From an uncultured Coriobacteriaceae bacterium (GTDB lineage Bacteria > Actinomycetota > Coriobacteriia > Coriobacteriales > Atopobiaceae), in contig CADAUA010000001.1 in the NCBI GenBank assembly GCA_902791035.1, positions 310,001 through 374,000 of the forward strand: a stretch of 64,000 nucleotides of DNA. Direction: 5' to 3'. The notes beneath the pieces were generated by a model. That model did no database searches and had not been told where the DNA came from. It worked only from the letters and a program-made list of their open reading frames with translations. Positions 17,302 through 26,700 of this stretch are shown piece by piece. Every line of letters begins with the position of its first letter. The first letter of the stretch is position 1. The position numbers were made by a program, and so were the translations under genes.

Positions 17302-18018
17302 TCAGATGTCCACCTCTATGGGCGGCGGGCTGTCTCTGAGAAAAGTCTGAGCGTTGTTGCGTCCGTTCGCCCCATAGAGGAATTCGTGCGCCTCCGGGCA
17401 GAACGAGCGGAAGAGTTCGGACAAGCTATTGGCAACGGAGCTTGGAAGCAGTTCTACCTTTGATGGCTTGAACAGGCGCTCATGGTGGGCAGCCCTATTG
17501 CGCACGCCATCAATGGCGAGAATCTCCTGATGCAAGGTCTTGCGGCTTGTTGGAGACGGCCAGGTTTGGTGCAGGTAGGGAATCCAGACCTCGCGCTCGT
17601 GCATGCGGTCTGACATATGCACCCAGAAGCCCAGCGTAAGGTTGGATATCACCTGGTTGGGATCGCTGGGATCGTGAGCTCTAGCCCTGGCCTGCTCTAT
17701 AGAGCGACGGTTCACCAGATTGACATCGCGCTCGATTCCACGGTGGCTCTTGTGGAGTATTGGCTTGCGCACTGGGGAGTTCTCATCAAAGAGCCAGTGC
17801 GCCGTGCCTTGAAAGTTGTTTGAGAGAGTTCTGTCGTATGCGTTTCGAAGGGCTATCTCAAAGTAGGAGATGTCACCCATAAGCGCTCGGCCAAGCGCCG
17901 TCTCAACGTCGTTGTCGCAGCAGCTGAGGTAGGGAGCCAGCCGTGCATCAGAAAGCCAGCGCGGTGCCCAAACGGCAGGTGGCGAGCCTTGGGACATTTC
18001 TGGGTTGCCAGCGGACAA
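17302..18018 (-). CDS. Abi-like HEPN family protein (abortive infection)
   Basis: A 238-residue protein of the Abi_2/AbiD-AbiF kind. The N-terminal half has the family strand WLSDARLAPYLSCC and YFEIALRNAYDRTL. The C-terminal half carries a HEPN-type R-N-x3-H motif, VRNRAAHHERLF (residues about 172-182), the presumed RNase active site. TTG at 18018 was chosen because AGGAG sits 7 bp before it. HEPN proteins of this group abort phage infection by cutting RNA; that activity is inferred. No antitoxin is adjacent. Its 3' end abuts a composite palindrome element. Confidence 0.8.
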   Translation of the reverse strand: MSAGNPEMSQGSPPAVWAPRWLSDARLAPYLSCCDNDVETALGRALMGDISYFEIALRNAYDRTLSNNFQGTAHWLFDENSPVRKPILHKSHRGIERDVNLVNRRSIEQARARAHDPSDPNQVISNLTLGFWVHMSDRMHEREVWIPYLHQTWPSPTSRKTLHQEILAIDGVRNRAAHHERLFKPSKVELLPSSVANSLSELFRSFCPEAHEFLYGANGRNNAQTFLRDSPPPIEVDI

Positions 18019-18188
18019 GTGTGAGCTCCTAGAGGTAAGAATTTAGGCCCGGTGACTTGAATCAGCGGTCATCCCGGGCCCATCGATTGCCATGTTACCC
18101 CACAGGCAACGCTTCAGACAAGTCCATGGGAAGCACAGGCTCTCGCCGGCTCTCGGGCCACCACGCAACGGAGACGGGCGACGCCACC

Positions 18189-18218
18189 CACCTGCAAGTG
18201 ACATGTCACTTGCAGGTG
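18189..18218. repeat. Solo 30-bp palindrome
   Basis: A perfect dyad with half-site CACCTGCAAGTGACA, identical in wording to the palindromes of the composite element but without core or partner. It lies 12 bp past the stop of the Uma2-like gene. Confidence 0.85.
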
Positions 18219-18230
18219 CCACCAGGCGCC

Positions 18231-18821
18231 TCACATCCCCGCCATCACCTGGCCGAAGTCCACGACAAAGCCGGGGAAGATGCCCGAGGGCACCGGCTCC
18301 GAGAAGGGATAGATCGCGGGCGGCTCGTCCTCCGTATCGAAGCGGTACACGAGCACACGCTGTTTGGCTGGGTCGCAGATCCAGTACTCGCGGACCCCCG
18401 CCTCGCTGTAGAGGTTGAGCTTGGTCACATAGTCCCTGCGCATGTCGCTGGGCGAGACCACCTCGGCCACGAAGTCCGGCGCGCCCTCGCATCCACGATC
18501 GCTCAGCTTGTCGTGGTCGCATATGACGGATACGTCCGGCTCCACGAAGGTCGAGTCGTTCGCAAAGAGGTTCACCGCAAAGGGCGCGGGATAGACCTTG
18601 CAGGCACCGCCATGAGCGACGACGAAGCCTCTGAGCTGAGCGCTCAACTCCATCACGATCTCCTGGTGCACCCGGTTCGGCGAGGCCATGTCCCACAGCT
18701 CGCCACCAATCAGCTCCGCGCGCACACCCTCGGGCAGCGCCCAGTAGTCCTCGGCCGTGCAAGTCCCCTTTGCAGCCACTGCGTCCTCCCCAGCCCATGC
18801 GGCGTTACCTGCCCAAATCAT
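18231..18821 (-). CDS. Uma2-family (DUF820) endonuclease-like protein
   Basis: This is a 196-residue PD-(D/E)XK-fold protein of the Uma2/DUF820 family. Visible motifs are the N-terminal TAEDYWALPEGVRAELIGGELW, FVEPDVSVICD, the catalytic-core FVAEVVSPSD with a following Lys (YVTKLNLYSEAGVREYWICDP), and the tail PGFVVDFGQV. These are the usual conserved blocks. Members are often found in mobile or defence settings and their biological role is unproven. ATG at 18821 has GGGG upstream. A perfect 30-bp palindrome sits at its 3' end. Confidence 0.88.
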   Translation of the reverse strand: MIWAGNAAWAGEDAVAAKGTCTAEDYWALPEGVRAELIGGELWDMASPNRVHQEIVMELSAQLRGFVVAHGGACKVYPAPFAVNLFANDSTFVEPDVSVICDHDKLSDRGCEGAPDFVAEVVSPSDMRRDYVTKLNLYSEAGVREYWICDPAKQRVLVYRFDTEDEPPAIYPFSEPVPSGIFPGFVVDFGQVMAGM

Positions 18822-19049
18822 AGCATGCCCCCCTTGGCCCGCCCCTTTGCGTATGCTGCATACAATAGTACATGCGTACGTCTTGTGTCAAGTACAAATG
18901 TTTGCTTTCACTTCTTGGGCGCCGGGGGGTGCCCCCTGGCGCCCGCCCAACCTACGGGACCCTCCAGCCGCCCAAAGCACCCCAGCCCACTGTCCGCGAT
19001 GCCGCACAATATGGCCAGCTAGGACCCCACACCCCACGGGAGGCACCAC

Positions 19050-19505
19050 ATGAAGCTGGCAGAGGCCCTGCAGAGGCGGGCCGACCTCAACCGAAAGATA
19101 GACGAGCTGCGCCGCCGCCTGGTGCAGAACGCTCTGACACAGGAGGGCGAGAAGCCCGCAGAGGACCCGGCGGACCTGCTCAACCAGTTCGACGCCGCCA
19201 TCGAGGAGTACGGCCGGCTGATCGCCCAGATCAACCTCACGAACAGCCGCACCGTGCGCGACGGCATGACGCTCACGCAGATCATCGCCCGCAAGGACGC
19301 CCTCAACGTGCAGCTGCAGGGCTATCGCGACATCGCCGACGCCGCCAGCCAGGGCAGCTACCGCGCCCGCGCGACCGAGATCCGGATCCTCCCCACCGTG
19401 GACGTGGCGGCCCTGAGGCACGAGGCCGACGGCATGGCCAAGGAGATCCGCCGGCTGGACAACCTGCTCCAGGAGACCAACTGGACCACGGAGCTGGAGG
19501 AGTAG
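19050..19505 (+). CDS. DIP1984/septicolysin family protein
   Basis: A 151-residue, almost entirely alpha-helical protein. MKLAEALQRRADLNRKIDEL, DLLNQFDAAIEEYGRLIAQINLTN and LTQIIARKDAL are the conserved blocks of the DIP1984 (sometimes called septicolysin) family. No function has been demonstrated for most members. ATG at 19050 has GGGAGG 6 bp before it. The gene stands alone; its divergent neighbour is the Uma2-like gene. Confidence 0.85.
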   Translation: MKLAEALQRRADLNRKIDELRRRLVQNALTQEGEKPAEDPADLLNQFDAAIEEYGRLIAQINLTNSRTVRDGMTLTQIIARKDALNVQLQGYRDIADAASQGSYRARATEIRILPTVDVAALRHEADGMAKEIRRLDNLLQETNWTTELEE

Positions 19506-19815
19506 CGAGCGGCCGCCACGGCGAGGGCCGCTGGGCACACAAACGCATACAGACACGTCAGCAGCAGGTAGCCACGCGCGGGGCGAATGCGAGGCAGCGA
19601 TTGCCAAAGTCGCACCATGGCTGGGCACGGGGAGCCCGGGTTCAAGTCCCAAAGAATCGTCACTCCCCCATCGCGCACAGACGCACGGTCACACGTCACC
19701 TTTAGCACCAGGCATTGACCGCACGTGGCGAGGGCGGGTACGGGGATTGCGATCGTGTCGTCAAGGTTGGTGTAAGGGCAAAAGCGCCCAGTAGCCCCCG
19801 GACATAAATAAGGGA
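19506..19815. other. 310-bp gene-free stretch
   Basis: Holds no open frame that I can support. At 19638-19651 GGGTTCAAGTCCC resembles a tRNA T-arm, but no cloverleaf can be built around it. It could be a remnant of a tRNA-type attachment site. No terminator hairpin is clear. Confidence 0.3.
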
Positions 19816-20241
19816 TTACTTGAACTGAGCGAGCCCCTCGGTCATCTTCTTGGCAGCGTGCCAATCGGCCAGGTAGATAAGGGCGTGAGCGACCACGAAC
19901 ACTACGGCCACCACCGACATCAGGGCCGCCACCTCGCCGGACTCCCCTACGGCAACCGAGGGCCCCGTGAGCACGAGCGCGACGATGCCAGCCTCGATGA
20001 TGGCAAACTGGATGACCTTGCGCACCACATAGCGCGCGCCCGAGAGCTCTTCTTTTGAGGCCATGACCAGCTGCGGCAAGGCCCCTACCAACGCGTACAG
20101 CAGCGGAGTGAGAAATGCGTCGTACGAGAAGGTGCGCCCCGCATCGGCTGCCGAGCCCAGCGCAAACATCGCAACCGTTATGAGCGTGACCAGGATGAAG
20201 AAGGTGCGCACGGTCTGGTACAGGGTTTCTCGCCAATCCAT
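19816..20241 (-). CDS. DUF3021 family membrane protein
   Basis: 141 residues with four predicted membrane helices (TFFILVTLITVAMFALG; FLTPLLYALVGALPQLV; IEAGIVALVLTG; LMSVVAVVFVVAHALIYL). This is the DUF3021 pattern. The ATG overlaps the stop of the LytTR gene by one base (TGATG). LytTR-DUF3021 pairs are a known arrangement, in which the membrane protein is thought to hold or modulate the regulator; that role is inferred here. Confidence 0.85.
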   Translation of the reverse strand: MDWRETLYQTVRTFFILVTLITVAMFALGSAADAGRTFSYDAFLTPLLYALVGALPQLVMASKEELSGARYVVRKVIQFAIIEAGIVALVLTGPSVAVGESGEVAALMSVVAVVFVVAHALIYLADWHAAKKMTEGLAQFK

Positions 20242-20687
20242 CACAGGCTCCCTTCGGCCAGCGCCCGCTTGAGCTCGGGCGCGTACTTTCTTGAGACGAC
20301 CAACTGCTCGCCGTTGCACATGACTGCGTAAAAACGGCTGTTCAGCGCTGGTTTGATGGCGGTTATCTTGGTGAGGTTGACCAGCACCGACTTTGAAACC
20401 CGCAAGAATCTACGGCTTGCCAGGCGCTCCTCCAACTCGTACAGCCTGCCGCCCGTCTCAAACACGGCGCCGACGGTGTACACAAAGATGCGGTCGTCCA
20501 CCGACTCGACGTACAGGATCTCCGCAATCGGCACCGGAGCCTGACCATCATCGCCGCGCGCCATGACCGTGCCCTGCCGCGACCTGACGAACTCGGCTAT
20601 CTCGCGCACCTCACCCGTGACCCTGTGGCAGCGAATCTCCACTACCTCCGGCTGCTCTGGTCCCACAGGTGTGATGACGAGGTTCAC
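20241..20687 (-). CDS. LytTR-domain transcriptional regulator
   Basis: 148 residues with a C-terminal LytTR DNA-binding domain: ILYVESVDDRIFVYT, YELEERLASRRFLRVSKSVLVNL, IKPALNSRFYAVMCNGEQLVVSRKYAPEL. The N-terminal 50 residues are not a receiver domain, as usual for DUF3021-linked regulators. GTG at 20687 is chosen because AAAGGAAG precedes it; the longer open frame has no binding site. Likely controls its own operon, probably through paired direct repeats upstream that I could not delimit. Confidence 0.85.
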   Translation of the reverse strand: MNLVITPVGPEQPEVVEIRCHRVTGEVREIAEFVRSRQGTVMARGDDGQAPVPIAEILYVESVDDRIFVYTVGAVFETGGRLYELEERLASRRFLRVSKSVLVNLTKITAIKPALNSRFYAVMCNGEQLVVSRKYAPELKRALAEGSL

Positions 20688-20872
20688 GGTGCTTCCTTTG
20701 GTCGGGCGGGCGATAAGGCGGTTGGCACTCGGCAGGGCAACCGGCAACGGAGCCCGGCAGGCGCCGCAGTCGAGCGACCCAAGCGGGCGTCCCTCAACGG
20801 ACCAGACAACACAGCCAGCTCTACGTGACAGGCAGGCAGATGCGCCACCGCGCGATTGGGTTTCTCGCCTCG

Positions 20873-22408
20873 TTAATCGCCCTGCTGGTCAAGGCCGGCC
20901 AAGCTGCCTTCTCCCTTGAGGTAGTAGTCGCAGTACTCCAAGATTATATGGTTGATGCGGGTGGAGAACTGCTCGTGGTCGATGTTTTGCGAACCCAGCA
21001 TGCCGGCGAGCATGGGTGAGAAAAGCGGCAGGTCGGTAAAGTCCATGTGCTCGGTGCCCTTGAACGTGAGCGAGTGGGCGTCTGCGGCGTGCTCGATCAC
21101 GTAGGCGTTGACGTACTGGGTGCCGTCGGGGTTGCCCTGCGCGTACTGCTGGCCGTGCTGCTCGTTGTTGAGCGCCAGCAGGGGTGTGGCGAAGGGGGCC
21201 GGGTTGTACTGGTATGAGCCATTCACCAGGGCCTCCTCCCCCAGCATGGTGCCGTCGATGTCGATGACCGCGTCGACGTCGGTGCGCTGGCGGGCCAGGT
21301 CCATGCTCGCGGCACCGCCTATGGAGTGCCCCATGAGGCCGATCTTGTCGAGGTCGGCACGGTTGACGGCCTGGAGCACGGCGGCGGCTTGGTCGGGAGA
21401 ATCAGCCACCCAGGCGTCGCTAAGCGAGCCCTCTGCCTGCGCGGTTTCGATGGAATCGAGCACCAGGTTGAGGTCGGCGTCGCGGGTGGTCATCCACTCT
21501 CGCACGAGCGCGTCTGCCTGGTTGGCGTCGAGTGCATCGTTGGTGACGTCGATGACTGCCTGCATGAACTGCGGGTCGACCGGCACGATGCTGCCCGAGG
21601 TGTCGTGCGTGAAGAGGGAGTAATAGGGGTGTTCCACGACCGCCACCACGTAGCCGTTGCTCGCCAGCTCCTGGTAGGTGGACATGTTGCTCTGGTAGTA
21701 GCCAAACGACCCGTGGTCAAACACAACGAGGGGGTAGGCGGCTTGGGCGGCGGCGCTCGCGGGGGACGCATCAGCGGGATAGAAGAAGTAGATGGGCACC
21801 TCGCGATGCGAACCGTCGGACTCGCGCGGCTCAAGGCGGTTGGCGTCCACGAAGATGGCCTGGGCCTCAGCTACCTGGTGTTCTCCCGTGGTGGGAAGGC
21901 CCTGGTAGCCGGTAAAGACGTAGGCGGGAAAAGCTGCCACGGCAAGCAACAAGGTGGAGAGCACCGCGCCGCGGATAGCAGCTCCCCTGGTGCGGAGGGT
22001 TGCGCGGGGGCGGCACGCGGAGTGCTTTGAACTGCGCACGCCTTCGGCGTGATGGGCAGCATGCTCGGCATCGGCATTCTGCGCATGCCCGGCAGAATCG
22101 GCAGTGCCACCAGCGTGGACGTCGGATTTGGTCACGACGCCCGCACGCCCCGCCTTGGCACGACCCACCAGGTACGCCACCACCGCCCAAACAAACAGAA
22201 CGACAACCACGGCTAGAAACCCGGTGAACCTCCACGAGTTGCCGAAGGCCGGCACAAACCGCGCGATGAGGGCGATAGCGAGCTCGATGGTTCGCAGGGC
22301 TAGCCGGTCGCGTCGCCAGCCGGCTTTGCTCGCGCGGGTCTTTACGGCACGCACCGCAAACACGACCTCGGCCGCGGCAATCAACACAACCAGAATCACA
22401 AACGCCAT
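20873..22408 (-). CDS. Membrane-anchored PAF-acetylhydrolase-like alpha/beta hydrolase
   Basis: This 511-residue protein has an N-terminal membrane helix, a second helix (FLAVVVVLFVWAVVAYLVG), a 60-residue His/Ala-rich loop, then a third helix (AVLSTLLLAVAAFPAYVF). A C-terminal extracellular hydrolase follows. The oxyanion strand VVFDHGSFGYYQSN and nucleophile GHSIGGAA match the platelet-activating-factor acetylhydrolase II type; GTEHMDFTDLPL is the His region. ATG at 22408 has GGGAG with a good gap. Likely cleaves a short-chain ester outside the cell; substrate unknown. No operon partner; the 3' neighbour is the LytTR gene, 185 bp away. Confidence 0.82.
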   Translation of the reverse strand: MAFVILVVLIAAAEVVFAVRAVKTRASKAGWRRDRLALRTIELAIALIARFVPAFGNSWRFTGFLAVVVVLFVWAVVAYLVGRAKAGRAGVVTKSDVHAGGTADSAGHAQNADAEHAAHHAEGVRSSKHSACRPRATLRTRGAAIRGAVLSTLLLAVAAFPAYVFTGYQGLPTTGEHQVAEAQAIFVDANRLEPRESDGSHREVPIYFFYPADASPASAAAQAAYPLVVFDHGSFGYYQSNMSTYQELASNGYVVAVVEHPYYSLFTHDTSGSIVPVDPQFMQAVIDVTNDALDANQADALVREWMTTRDADLNLVLDSIETAQAEGSLSDAWVADSPDQAAAVLQAVNRADLDKIGLMGHSIGGAASMDLARQRTDVDAVIDIDGTMLGEEALVNGSYQYNPAPFATPLLALNNEQHGQQYAQGNPDGTQYVNAYVIEHAADAHSLTFKGTEHMDFTDLPLFSPMLAGMLGSQNIDHEQFSTRINHIILEYCDYYLKGEGSLAGLDQQGD

Positions 22409-22806
22409 GGTGGGTCTCCCTCTCGTCGGCTTCCCGTCAACCCACCATCTTTATATACGCCCGACGCGCCGCCCCTTGAGCCCGCCGCGGCAAGATGCAA
22501 ATCGACGTGGCAAGATGCAGAACGCCACGGCAAGGTGCGAGGCGTCGCTGATGGGACTGCAACAAAGCACGGTCAAAGCGCGACTCTCTCCGCCTCCTTA
22601 AGCCCGCACGCGGTCGAGCCAGTATGGGCGAGCGGCGCGGATGCACCGATGACCCGATGCGACGATGCACTGCCGCGCCGATGTACGGATGCAGCGGGCC
22701 AACGGACGACTACGCGATGACTTGGGTTGATGGACCAAGAAATCCGGTGGATTTTGGTAGTGTCCACAGAAGTGGTGTAAGAGCCCGCCAGCCCCGGCGG
22801 GAGCGG
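22409..22806. other. 400-bp gene-free stretch
   Basis: GC-rich with short imperfect GATGC repeats near 22640-22700. GTAGTGTCCACAGAAGTGG at 22759-22777 resembles the end of an IS3 or IS256-type insertion sequence, but no transposase or opposite end is visible. No gene is supported. Confidence 0.3.
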
Positions 22807-23625
22807 TTATCGGGCACCCAGGGACTGGGCCAGAATCCGCAGGTCCAGCTCGTGAATCAGCTGATGCCAGCCATCGGCCGGCAGGGCGTCGGTCGCCCCA
22901 GCACGAATCGCGTCATCTATCTGCGCCAGGGTGCCATGCTGGGCACCGAGAAACTCGCGGGAGTTCGTCCACCTCAAGTCCTGGCGGAAAGCGCAGATGC
23001 ACGCGTACGCACGGACAAGCACATGCGCCTCGGGCAGCCTATAGACCTGCGCGAGCGTCATGTCGGCAAGCTCCGAGCCGAGCGCGAGGCCATCCGCGTC
23101 GAGGCTCTTGCCAGCGAGGTCGCGCGCCCAGCCACGAAGGTCCGAGCGGACGTCCATGAGGGTCTGGCCCAGCAGGTTCTTGCCGTCCCACGTGGCAGGA
23201 TCGGCCAGGTTGGGGTCGCTCAGGCCCATATGGGCACCCCACACCCCATCGCGCGGGGCGGCCTCCACCAGGAGCGCGTTGCCCGTGGAGAGGAGCTGCT
23301 CGCGCAGGGCTGGGTTCTGCAGGAACTTCTCCCTCAGGGCCACGCGCATGAGGGGCCCACGGACCTGCGCCCACAGGTCCTCGTCGTAGGGGCGCACTTC
23401 CTTGCCCAGACTTTTTATCTTGGCAGAGTCGGTCTCGTGCAGGATCTTGTCGGCCACAGTCGCGTCGCCGAAGACGCGCGCCTTGGTCCACATCATGACC
23501 TGCTCGCCACGGCAGAAGCGGTGGCCGAGGTACGTGAACGGTGCCTCGTACCAGTTGCTGAGGTAGCCGTCTAGGTCGTAATCGTGGTAGAAGCCAAGGA
23601 CGTTGGAGGAAGGGACGAGGGGCAT
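22807..23625 (-). CDS. NADAR-domain protein with extra C-terminal domain
   Basis: 272 residues. Residues about 10-165 form a NADAR (YbiA-like) domain: YLSNWYEAPFTYLG, CRGEQVMMWTKA, KSLGKEV, REKFLQNPALREQLLSTG, LVEAAPRDGVWG and WDGKNLLGQTLMDVR. YbiA removes ribose from damaged riboflavin precursors, and other NADAR proteins remove ADP-ribose from guanine next to DarT toxins. Here no DarT is adjacent. The remaining 100 residues (LAQVYRLPEAHVLVRAYACICAF...) form a second helical part that I do not recognise. ATG has GGAGG 6 bp upstream. It lies next to a restriction-modification gene. Confidence 0.85.
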   Translation of the reverse strand: MPLVPSSNVLGFYHDYDLDGYLSNWYEAPFTYLGHRFCRGEQVMMWTKARVFGDATVADKILHETDSAKIKSLGKEVRPYDEDLWAQVRGPLMRVALREKFLQNPALREQLLSTGNALLVEAAPRDGVWGAHMGLSDPNLADPATWDGKNLLGQTLMDVRSDLRGWARDLAGKSLDADGLALGSELADMTLAQVYRLPEAHVLVRAYACICAFRQDLRWTNSREFLGAQHGTLAQIDDAIRAGATDALPADGWHQLIHELDLRILAQSLGAR

Positions 23626-23781
23626 GAGATGCCTCCGGTGAATAGCTTTTGATCGGTACCTTCCAGTCGTACTTGTGCTGATAAGCGGGGAACGGCGGAA
23701 GTCATTGTCTTGCCCTCATGAGATTCGTTAGATACTGCTTGTGTCCCCCACATCTATCTCCTTCTCGTCAAGCTTTCTTAG

Positions 23782-26700
23782 CTATTCGTCAAAAGGTATT
23801 ACCGTCTGCTCGATGAATTCAATGTCATCCCTAGAGAGGTCATAGCGCTGGTAGAGCATCTCGTCATTCCAAGGGTGGTCGTAGCTGAGGTCAGGGATAA
23901 ATGCGTAAACGTCACGTGATGCGTGTTGGGTCGATTTCCTAAGTGAAACTAGGAATCGAACAAAGCGCGTGCTTAGATAGGTTGCATAGTTCTCGGCTAG
24001 TTCTCTAGTGGAAAAATGCCCAGCAACGACATATGTTTCTGTACACGCAGTATTAGGGCCCGCCACAATTGGTTTCGATAGGAATCGTCGTTCCACCGAT
24101 GCACTAGTGCCTTGAACCGTCGTCTCTAGTACCTTCCACTCGTCAACCCACTCATTGTTCTGAGTCACGGTGCTTCTATCTATCCAGCTGACACGCTGAG
24201 ACCCATAGAGCATGACGGGATTAGCAAATCCTTCCGGCTCCTCAGCACCATGGAAGTAGGTGCGCATCCCAAAGGGTTTATTGGCGGAAACCCGAGCATC
24301 AAGTGTGGGTTCGCCCTTGGCGACCACCTTCTCCAGTATGGGAACCGCCTCGTTGCGTCGGATGAGCACGTCATATACGTCCAAATACCGCTCCACCGCC
24401 GGACCTACGGGTTTTCCGTCCTCAATGGTCTGCACCGCACACGGTCCGTCATGGTCCCTGTCCCAGAGGAAGTAGGAGATACCACCCCTGATTTTCACGT
24501 TAGGGAAGGGCTCATAAAGGCGCGGGAAGTCCGTGATGCTGCTGAGGTGGTGATCCGCGAGCATACGCGCCCGGAAGTCGTCCAGCCCTTTGCCACCCAC
24601 GAACCATCTGGAAGGAGTGATCATGGAGACATACTCCGGGTTCAGATCGATGGCCGTCTCCACGAAGTGCTGGTAGACGGGCATGGCCGACGCGTTGTTA
24701 CCACCGTCGTCAATCTGGTAGGGCGGGTTACCCACGACTGCCGAGAATTCCATAGCCTTCTCCTTGTGCCAGAAACGGCCAGCCTTTGCCTTGGTAAGGA
24801 ACTGCTTGGGCTTGTTCTGCAGGGTATTCACAAGGTCCTTTACAAAGCGCGCGTTTACCCTCTTGCCCGTGTAGCCCACAAGCGTCCTTGTGGTGATGGC
24901 CTTGGCCATCGGGGTCTTGCATATGACGAAAACGCCCTGATCCACTACGCGCCACCACAGCTCCTGCTGCATGGCAATGGGCATGTCATCGAGCTTGTCG
25001 CCGGTGCGCTGGTGAAACAGGGAATATGCTACGTACAGGGGGTAGAGTCCCGTCTTCGAGTTGATTTCCAATACCTTGCTTGTCACGGTGGAGAAGGTCC
25101 TTCGCGTCACGGCACCACGGTCAACGAAACGCGGCTCGTCGAGCTCTCTGGTATGCGTCTCGTCGAAGAAGTCCCATCCGCCCAGCGTGTCACTCAACTG
25201 CATGTTCACCACTCGCCAAGGCGTGAGCACTGTCTCCTTGTCTGGGTTCTTGAAGTGAGAGAAGAGGCCCGCAATCGTCCGTGTCCGCTCCATAGGGGCA
25301 AGTGTGTCCGCATAGCGCGCAATGTTGCGTATCCTTCTGCCTGCGGCAATGAATACATCTTCGTCGTAGTACTTCTCGAAGCGTCTGAAGATTGCCTTCG
25401 TCACGCCTGCGGGCATGAACTCGCTCCAGGATTGGTCATCTACCACCTTCACGAACGTCTTGAGGTCAATCTCATCCTCGTAGGCGATATCCGCACCAAA
25501 GATGAGCAGGGGCATTCTCACACTGATGCCTGCGAGAATGGATATGGCGGCTTTCCGCTGATCTCTCGCCTTTCTGAGGCGCTCCAGCAGCTCTTTCTCC
25601 TCGGGCGATAAATCCTTCTTTGGTTTCTTTTCCGTTCGCTCGGCTTCCTCGTACTCCTCGTTGGTGAGACCTTGCTGGTTGACTGTAATGTCATGGCTCT
25701 TTTTCTGGGCCACGGTCTCACCGACTATGGCACGCAGGTGGTTGAACCTATCTATCTCTATGTCGTCGAGCTTCAGGAGGGAGTCGTTGTAGAGGTGGGG
25801 ATCATCAAATCCGTTCTCCACCGCGCGTTCTGCATAGGCCCGCTTGAGCTGGCGGAGGAGTTTGCCAGCGTCGTACTCTGCCATAAGTGAGCCCTCTATG
25901 CTGATGACTGGGCAATAGTTGAGGAACTTGCCAAGAGCCTCACGGTCACCTGTAGAGGTCTTCCCTGCCTTTGCAGACACGGCCACGGCCCTTGTCACCA
26001 TCTTGAGGGTACGGTCTGGTGCGAAGTCGAACACGTAGGCGGAGTCCTTCACCTTGCCATTTCTGTTGCAGGGAGACTGGACGCGGAAAATGGTCTGCAG
26101 GTAGCTGCTGGCAGACGTGCTGAAGGTACCCGCAAGCATGAGCACCGCCGTCCACTCGCGCACGGTGACCCCTGTGGTCAACCTGCCACATGACAGCGTG
26201 ATGGTGTACCTGCCCTCACGTTCTGCATTGTCAATCATGTTGGTGACGTATCTGAGAGCATCACCACGCTCCTCGTCGCCTTCGCCAGCCACGTTGAGAA
26301 TCTCGAACTGGCCGCTTCCAAAGACGGGATGCTCAAACATGAGACGCTGAAGGGCGCTTGCGGCCTTCACCCCCGGCACCATCCAAAGGGTATGACGGAA
26401 CTGATCGCGATATTCCTCGCGAGAGAAGGGATAGTGGTTGTCTCCGTCCGTTCGCGTCATGAGATTGAGCAGACTGCGAACGTCCTCCTCATGTTCGAAG
26501 TACTTGCCGTCCTCGGTGCGGAAGAACTCGGCGAAATTGAATGCCTTGTCCTCGACGGCAACATAGTTGTCGTTTGCGAGGGCAGTGCCGAGGTCGTATG
26601 TATAGATTCGGAGCTGGGGCAGTTCCTCGTAGGGATTGGAGTCACCAAAGTGTTCCCTGTCCCATCTCTCCTTGGCCTCCTGCTCCATCACGTAATCCCA

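Noticed and set aside
19610-19680. tRNA-like T-arm GGGTTCAAGTCCC
   Set aside because: No acceptor, D or anticodon arm can be formed around it on either strand; possibly an attachment-site remnant.
22759-22787. Insertion sequence end
   Set aside because: Only one end-like motif is seen; no transposase and no second end within several kb.
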